Of a DNA stretch of 64,000 bases, positions 59,784 through 64,000 are shown one piece after another. The stretch spans positions 1 to 64,000 of the forward strand of contig CALXKL010000009.1 in the NCBI GenBank assembly GCA_944388965.1, written 5' to 3'. The notes below the pieces were generated by a model. It saw only the letters and a program-made list of their open reading frames with translations. It searched no databases and was not told the origin of the DNA. This stretch comes from an uncultured Spirochaetales bacterium (GTDB taxonomy: Bacteria; Spirochaetota; Spirochaetia; Sphaerochaetales; Sphaerochaetaceae). Within the stretch, counting starts at the first letter, position 1. The number at the start of each line of letters is the position of its first letter. Both the position numbers and the translations under genes were made by a program.

Positions 59784-60629
59784 TCAGTTCTCCACCTCCT
59801 TGCTCCGGGTTGCAACGAGCTGCACGAGTGCTATCGCCGCGACGAGGATCGTGAACATGACGGCCTTGGCCTGGCCGACACCCTCGAATCCCACTCGCGA
59901 GTAGAACGTATTGAAGATGTTCAGTGCCAGCATCTCCGTCTGATGGTTCGGGGCACCGTTGGTGAGCGCCAGGTTCTGGTCATACAGCTTGAAGCCGTTG
60001 GTCAGCGTCAGGAACAGACAGATCGTGATGGAAGGCATGACCGACGGGATGATTATCCTGAAAAGGGTGGTCTTTCCATCGGCTCCGTCTATCGATGCCG
60101 CCTCCAGCATGTCGCTTGAGATGTTCTGGATCGCCGCGATGTAGATGACCATCATGTAGCCTACGTTCTGCCAGTTCATGAGGACCACGAGACCCCAGAA
60201 TCCGTATTTGGAATCCGACAGCAGAGTCTGCTCGAAACCCGCGAGCACTCCGTTGAGCACCACCTGCCAGATCCAGCCGAGAACGATTCCGCCGATGAGG
60301 TTGGGCATGAAGAAGATCGTCCTGAACGTGTTGGTTCCAGGCACGTTCTTCGTCAGGATCAACGCAAGGGCGAATGCCAGTATGTTGATCGAGATCACGG
60401 TCACGATGGTGAAACCCAGCGTGAACCAGAACGCCTGTGTGAAGTAGTTGTCGACCGTGAAGGCCCTGACGTAGTTGTTGAGGCCCACGAAGGTCGGATT
60501 TGTTATAGTCTCGAATTCGCAGAAGCTCAGCACGAAGCCCCATACCATCGGGATGAGGAAGGCGAGGGCGAAGCATACGAGTGCCGGCAGCGCGAACAGA
60601 GGGAAGTATTTCCTCAATGTCTTTTCCAT
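59784..60629 (-). CDS. Sugar ABC importer permease 1 (MalF/UgpA type)
   Basis: 281 residues. Six transmembrane segments; EAA loop LEAASIDGADGKTTLFRIIIP. The segment FRTIFFMPNLIGGIVLGWIWQ is typical of the MalF/UgpA branch; the large extra periplasmic loop of enteric MalF is absent. It is separated from the binding-protein gene by a terminator-like hairpin. Confidence 0.93.
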   Translation of the reverse strand: MEKTLRKYFPLFALPALVCFALAFLIPMVWGFVLSFCEFETITNPTFVGLNNYVRAFTVDNYFTQAFWFTLGFTIVTVISINILAFALALILTKNVPGTNTFRTIFFMPNLIGGIVLGWIWQVVLNGVLAGFEQTLLSDSKYGFWGLVVLMNWQNVGYMMVIYIAAIQNISSDMLEAASIDGADGKTTLFRIIIPSVMPSITICLFLTLTNGFKLYDQNLALTNGAPNHQTEMLALNIFNTFYSRVGFEGVGQAKAVMFTILVAAIALVQLVATRSKEVEN

Positions 60630-60645
60630 AATGAAGACCTCTAGT

Positions 60646-60692
60646 GTCTGCTAAAGAAAAAGCCGTCATATCAACGATCTGAAATGACGGCT
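60646..60692 (-). terminator. Attenuating terminator between binding protein and permease genes
   Basis: A 9-bp stem AGCCGTCAT/ATGACGGCT (60661-60669 with 60684-60692) with 14-nt loop, followed on the minus strand by TTTTTCTTT. It lies between gene 1 and gene 2 of the sugar operon and should give excess binding-protein mRNA by partial readthrough. Confidence 0.82.
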
Positions 60693-60712
60693 CTGTACTC
60701 ATGGAGTTCAGA

Positions 60713-62050
60713 TCACCTTCCGGTGAGCTCGGCCTCGCGTGCCCATGCATCGACTGCGGTCTGCGTCACCTGGTCCCAGGTGTAGCGGCCGTTGATGTAC
60801 TCGAGCATGGCCTGTGCGAAGTCGGCCTTCCACTGCTCCGACGGGATTCCGTTGAACACCCATGGAATGGAGGAGACTCCATCCTTGTTCATCCAGATGT
60901 TGACCTGCTTGGCGAGAGGATCGTTGGGGACCTCATCTGCGCTGAAGGATGCGAACGGGGTGATGAACAGGAGCTGGTTGGTGACGATGTCCTTGCCTTC
61001 GTCGCTGCTGAACAGCCAGGTCAGGAAGATGTCTGCACCCTCGAGCGCTTCGGCTGATGCGTTCTTGTTGAAGGCGAGGTAGTTCTCGGTTCCGACGCAG
61101 ATTCCGTTGTTCTTCTCACCGTCGAGACCCATGTACAGAGGCAGGAACTTGATGTCCTCGTCTGCCACCACGTTGCCCTGGGTTCCGAGGATCTGTGCCG
61201 CAGCCCAGTTTCCGTTCTGGACCATGGCGACCTGTCCGAGCGCGAACTCTGCCATGGAGTCTGCATCAGCCTTGGATCCGACCATTCCCTTGGCCGTGAT
61301 GGAGTTGTTCAGATACAGGTCGAAGATGTTCTTGAAATTCTCGCTTGCGCTGAACTCGAAGGTGGCGGCGGACTGTGCCGTTGCAAGATCGCCGTACTCG
61401 GCCCACAGAGCGGGGTTCACGAGGTGTGTTGTCCATCTCCATTCGGAGCCCGGCATGAAGGACGTGGATGCGAACACTCCCTGGATTCCCAGCTCATCGA
61501 GGTGCTTGCTCATGTCCTCGACGACAGCCTTGAGGGTATCGAAGTCGGTGATCTCCTCTGCGCTGCTGATGGAGACGGCCTTGTCGGGGAGGGCGAAGTA
61601 CTTCCTCATGATGGCATCGTTGTAGATGATGCCGTAGCCTTCGACCGCGTACGGTACTGCGACCACGTTTCCGTCAAGGGAGAGTGCCATGCCCTTGTCG
61701 GCCAGAAGCCCGTAGAACTCGGTGTCCTGGAGAGGAGCGACCGTGGATGAGTTCTCCGCGATTCCGACAGGTCCGTTGACCTGGAAGATCGTGGGAGGAT
61801 TGGACTTGGTCAGCTCGCTCCTGAGCGTCGCCTGGTACTGGTTGGATGCAGCCGTGACGACCTTCAGGTCATACTGGGGATACGCAGCCTCGAATGCCGG
61901 TTCCACGACATTCGTATAGACATCAGCGATTTCCGGCTTGAAGTTGAGGAAGTAGACTTCGGTCTTTCCCGAACTCTCGCTTCCGCCCTGAGCGAATACG
62001 CTGGAGACTGCGACCAATGCGATGAGCATGATAGTCAAAGCTTTCTTCAT
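60713..62050 (-). CDS. Sugar ABC importer binding protein (MalE type)
   Basis: 445 residues. Signal peptide MKKALTIMLIALVAVSSVFA followed by QGGSES, no lipobox Cys. Family 1 extracellular solute-binding protein: TIFQVNGPVGI, VVAVPYAVEGYGIIYND, ADSMAEFALGQVAMVQNGNW. AAGGAG precedes ATG62050. Ligand: an oligosaccharide, probably a maltodextrin because of malQ in the operon. No ATPase gene is present; the MsmK-type ATPase at 18986-20080 probably serves it. Confidence 0.92.
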   Translation of the reverse strand: MKKALTIMLIALVAVSSVFAQGGSESSGKTEVYFLNFKPEIADVYTNVVEPAFEAAYPQYDLKVVTAASNQYQATLRSELTKSNPPTIFQVNGPVGIAENSSTVAPLQDTEFYGLLADKGMALSLDGNVVAVPYAVEGYGIIYNDAIMRKYFALPDKAVSISSAEEITDFDTLKAVVEDMSKHLDELGIQGVFASTSFMPGSEWRWTTHLVNPALWAEYGDLATAQSAATFEFSASENFKNIFDLYLNNSITAKGMVGSKADADSMAEFALGQVAMVQNGNWAAAQILGTQGNVVADEDIKFLPLYMGLDGEKNNGICVGTENYLAFNKNASAEALEGADIFLTWLFSSDEGKDIVTNQLLFITPFASFSADEVPNDPLAKQVNIWMNKDGVSSIPWVFNGIPSEQWKADFAQAMLEYINGRYTWDQVTQTAVDAWAREAELTGR

Positions 62051-62122
62051 TCGTTTTCTCCTTTTTGTTTTTCCGTTTCACTGCTTTCGGCATGATGTCC
62101 TGTTTCCATTCCATCCTGCCTG

Positions 62123-62151
62123 AGTATAGGCTAAATCGGTTTTGTAAACCG
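62123..62151 (-). promoter_or_regulatory. Promoter and LacI-type operator of the sugar operon
   Basis: Operator: CGGTTT-TGT-AAACCG (62137-62151), perfect 6-bp arms. -10 TATACT (62128-62123 on the minus strand). The operator covers the expected -35 and part of the spacer, so LacI binding would block RNA polymerase. Confidence 0.72.
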
Positions 62152-62264
62152 GTCAACAAGAAATTTTCACTTTTTTTTCGAGGAACTCAATTGATTTATC
62201 TTGAACAAAATTGATTTTTGAGCAAAGCCGATGCAAGCTTGTCGATAAACAGCCGCTTTTATGG

Positions 62265-62270
62265 TAGAAT
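62265..62270 (+). promoter_or_regulatory. -10 box of the OadB-like gene
   Basis: TAGAAT with TCGATA (62242-62247) as a weak -35 at 17-bp spacing. ATG62281 follows after 10 nt without a Shine-Dalgarno. Confidence 0.5.
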
Positions 62271-62280
62271 ACGCTCCGTT

Positions 62281-63381
62281 ATGGATACAAACGAAATTCT
62301 GAACATCATCATGATCGGCGTAGGTTTCATCCTCATATACCTCGCCATCAGGAAGGAGATGGAGCCCACGCTCCTTCTCCCAATGGGTTTCGGAGCGATT
62401 CTCGTAAACCTGCCCGGTTCGGTCATGCTTCAGGACAATGCGATTCTGCAGTGGCTGTACAATGTGGGTATCGAGAGCGCAGAGGCGTTCCCGCTTCTTC
62501 TCTTCATCGGAATCGGCGCCATGATCGATTTCGGGCCGCTCATCTCCAAGCCGTGGCTGATCTTCATCGGAGCTGCAGGACAGGGTGGAATCTTCATCTC
62601 CATGATTCTTGCCTCCGCACTGGGATTCCCGCTCAACGATGCGGCCTCCATCGGCATCATCGGAGCAGCTGACGGTCCTACCGCCATCCTGGTCTCGCAG
62701 CGCCTGCATTCCAACTACGTCGCAGCGATCCTCATCGTCGCATACTGCTACATGGCTCTCGTGCCAATGATACAGCCCGTGGTCCTCAAGGCCACGACGA
62801 CGAAGAAGGAGAGGGCCATCCAGATGCACTACAAGCCGGGTGCCGTCTCCAAGACCACGAGAATCGTCTTCCCGATCGTCACCACCATCGTGTGCGGCAT
62901 CATGGCTCCGGACTCCGCGGCCCTTGTCGGAATGCTGATGTTCGGCAACCTCCTGAGAGAGTGTGGTGTCCTCGACTCCCTCTCCAGGGCCGCGCAGGAC
63001 ATGCTCAGCCCGCTCATCACGCTGCTGCTCGGTCTGGCCATCAGCCCGATGATGAAGGGAGAGGCTCTCCTCCAGCCCGCGACGCTGATGATCATGGCCT
63101 TCGGTCTCGTGGCCTTCATCTTCGACACGGCCTGCGGCGTAATCTTCCTCAAGGTGATCAACATCTTCCTGCCGAAGGGCAAGAAGGTGAACCCGCTTAT
63201 CGGCGGCGCTGGAATCTCGGCATTCCCGATGTCCAGCCGCGTCGTCCAGAAGGTCGGAATCGAGGCGAACAAGCAGAACCATCTGCTGCCCTTCGCACTT
63301 GGTGCGAACGTCTCCGGACAGATCGCATCCGTTCTTGCCGGCGGACTCCTGCTTTCGGAGCTCCTGCCCATCTTCGGTTGA
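62281..63381 (+). CDS. Sodium-pumping decarboxylase beta subunit (OadB family)
   Basis: 366 residues from ATG62281. Polytopic membrane protein with the OadB core motifs AADGPTAILVSQRL, IGIGAMIDFGPLISKPW, and the C-terminal GAGISAFPMSSRVVQKVG with GANVSGQIASV. In oxaloacetate and related decarboxylases the beta subunit couples carboxybiotin decarboxylation to sodium export. No alpha (carboxyltransferase) or biotin-carrier gene lies beside it here. A small single-helix protein follows at once and may be the gamma-like partner. Confidence 0.9.
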   Translation: MDTNEILNIIMIGVGFILIYLAIRKEMEPTLLLPMGFGAILVNLPGSVMLQDNAILQWLYNVGIESAEAFPLLLFIGIGAMIDFGPLISKPWLIFIGAAGQGGIFISMILASALGFPLNDAASIGIIGAADGPTAILVSQRLHSNYVAAILIVAYCYMALVPMIQPVVLKATTTKKERAIQMHYKPGAVSKTTRIVFPIVTTIVCGIMAPDSAALVGMLMFGNLLRECGVLDSLSRAAQDMLSPLITLLLGLAISPMMKGEALLQPATLMIMAFGLVAFIFDTACGVIFLKVINIFLPKGKKVNPLIGGAGISAFPMSSRVVQKVGIEANKQNHLLPFALGANVSGQIASVLAGGLLLSELLPIFG

Positions 63382-63396
63382 TAAGGAGGTATGAAA

Positions 63397-63525
63397 ATGG
63401 CCAATGCAATTGCAATTGCACTTCAGAGCTGGGGCCTGCTTGCATGCTCCCTCGGCATCCTCTTCGTCGCCCTCCTTGTGCTGAACAAGGTCACAGGCAG
63501 GAAGAAGGACAATAACGACAAATAA
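63397..63525 (+). CDS. 42-residue single-helix membrane protein, OadG-like position
   Basis: Starts MANAIAIALQSWG, then a hydrophobic helix (about residues 9-30) and a short basic-polar tail ending KKDNNDK. AAGGAGGT lies 6 nt before ATG63397, a strong ribosome site; the ATG two codons earlier touches it and is rejected. Gamma subunits of sodium-pumping decarboxylases are small proteins with one N-terminal helix, encoded with the beta subunit. This one is shorter, with no zinc-binding tail. Position suggests a gamma-like partner; sequence alone cannot prove it. Confidence 0.75.
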   Translation: MANAIAIALQSWGLLACSLGILFVALLVLNKVTGRKKDNNDK

Positions 63526-63547
63526 GTGGTGCACCACATGATATGCA

Positions 63548-63580
63548 CAGGGCCCGGTCGACCGGGCCCTGTCTTGTTCT
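63548..63580 (+). terminator. Bidirectional terminator between oadB operon and hflX
   Basis: A 10-bp perfect GC-rich stem CAGGGCCCGG/CCGGGCCCTG with loop TCGA, followed by TCTTGTTCT on the plus strand. It sits between convergent units. Confidence 0.8.
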
Positions 63581-63592
63581 GGCGGGCCGCAA

Positions 63593-64000
63593 TCATCTTC
63601 GCATCGTGAAAACGACGCCCGTGTCGGTATAGTCGGCGCTTATCACTCTGCCGCTCGAATATGCATCCTCGATGGCCTTCGTGTCGTCCAGTGACAAGGT
63701 GATGGTCCTTGTCCCGACGATTCTCCTTGCCTCCATGCGCATCCGTCCGACGAGCCGATCCATGTTCTCTCCAGTCTTCGCCGAGAGCATGATCGCATCT
63801 GGATGCAGCGCCCTGATCGAGGATACCGCCACTTCGTTCGACATCGGCAGGTCGATCTTGTTGAAGACGACCATCATGGGCTTTCCGGATGCACCGAGCT
63901 CATCGAGCACGGCCAGCGTCGTGCGGTAGTTGTCGTCGACGTCGTCGCTGGAGGCATCCAGGACGAGTATGAGTACGTCCGCCAGCGTCGCCTCCTCCAG
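63593..64000 (-). CDS. hflX: GTPase HflX, 3' part (gene continues beyond window)
   Basis: 135 C-terminal residues are in the window; the 5' part lies beyond position 64000. The fragment begins LEEATLADVLILVLDASSDD, continues with the G4 motif VVFNKIDLP and a G5-type SAKTGEN, then a small C-terminal domain. TLEEA-x-AD-x-x-x-x-x-x-DAS and the spacing to NKID are typical of HflX, a ribosome-associated GTPase that splits stalled ribosomes. The GTPase P-loop is outside the window. Confidence 0.85.
   Translation of the reverse strand: MEEATLADVLILVLDASSDDVDDNYRTTLAVLDELGASGKPMMVVFNKIDLPMSNEVAVSSIRALHPDAIMLSAKTGENMDRLVGRMRMEARRIVGTRTITLSLDDTKAIEDAYSSGRVISADYTDTGVVFTMRR

Noticed and set aside
1-64000. 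CRISPR arrays, toxin-antitoxin pairs, restriction systems or phage structural genes.
   Set aside because: No regularly spaced repeats and no matching gene pairs were seen anywhere in the window; the only mobile-element gene is the integrase.

Overview
The window looks like a chromosome segment from a spirochaete, most likely of the Sphaerochaeta group. This is inferred from gene content and style, not from a marker search. The supporting signs are a CdnL/CarD-family regulator next to ispD-ispF, an hprK-HPr pair, many solute-binding proteins whose signal peptides end in A-GG-SE-type sequences without a lipobox cysteine, and a free-living carbohydrate-oriented gene set. Most genes are GC-rich; positions 1-2640 are visibly AT-richer and the ABC genes at 51270-54754 somewhat so. 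No rRNA, CRISPR array or insertion sequence was seen.

Layout. 1-2640: the right end of an integrated island (lipoprotein with a PDZ domain, tyrosine integrase) abutting a tRNA-Asp(GTC). 2819-6788: marR plus a heterodimeric ABC exporter, with two palindromic operators. 6914-8562: a two-gene SUF-like Fe-S assembly system (SmsB-SmsC). 8707-12609: a complete PTS operon crr-ptsI-ptsH-EIICB of the glucose/GlcNAc family. 12727-15957: polar amino-acid ABC importer with two paralogous binding proteins. 16064-23254: MATE pump, aspartate kinase, shared sugar-ABC ATPase (MsmK/UgpC type), TetR, CorC-like protein, RAD55/KaiC-like ATPase. 23332-25104: carD-ispD-ispF. 25232-29612: malQ-rsmE-thyX-DUF5655-DNA glycosylase-DUF2200, largely overlapping genes. 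29600-35089: esterase, uvrC and an hprK-HPr-lexA-like-holA operon. 35238-36606: rpsD and a prolyl-tRNA-editing-like protein. 36758-43124: pstSCAB-phoU-phoB-phoR behind a Pho-box-like repeat array. 43271-47337: a second marR plus heterodimeric ABC exporter. 47308-49384: Lnb-like membrane protein and GNAT_C-type protein. 49701-50563: rplM-rpsI. 50643-55421: flavodoxin, and a TetR-controlled ABC pair resembling the siderophore transporters YbtPQ/IrtAB. 55669-62050: YkgJ-type protein and a maltodextrin-like operon (binding protein, two permeases, LacI, MalQ). 62281-63525: OadB-like sodium pump subunit with a 42-residue membrane microprotein. 63593-64000: 3' part of hflX.

How the genes work together. 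Sugar uptake runs through both a PTS and an ABC importer. The ABC importer has no ATPase of its own and probably uses the MsmK-type ATPase at 18986-20080. Carbon signalling appears split between two HPr proteins. The PTS-operon HPr keeps the EI-phosphorylated His15 but has Arg where the regulatory Ser46 should be, while the HPr beside HPr kinase keeps both His15 and Ser46. The same hprK operon encodes a LexA-like repressor that has lost all three elements of self-cleavage (Ala-Gly site, Ser, Lys). That unit is the most unusual in the window.

Two regulatory patterns recur. Several genes (MATE, carD, malQ, uvrC, hprK, ykgJ-like, oadB) have a promoter -10 box only about 6-13 nt before the start codon and no Shine-Dalgarno sequence, suggesting leaderless mRNAs. 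Two unrelated ABC operons share a 14-of-16 identical promoter motif that resembles a DtxR/IdeR-type metal box.
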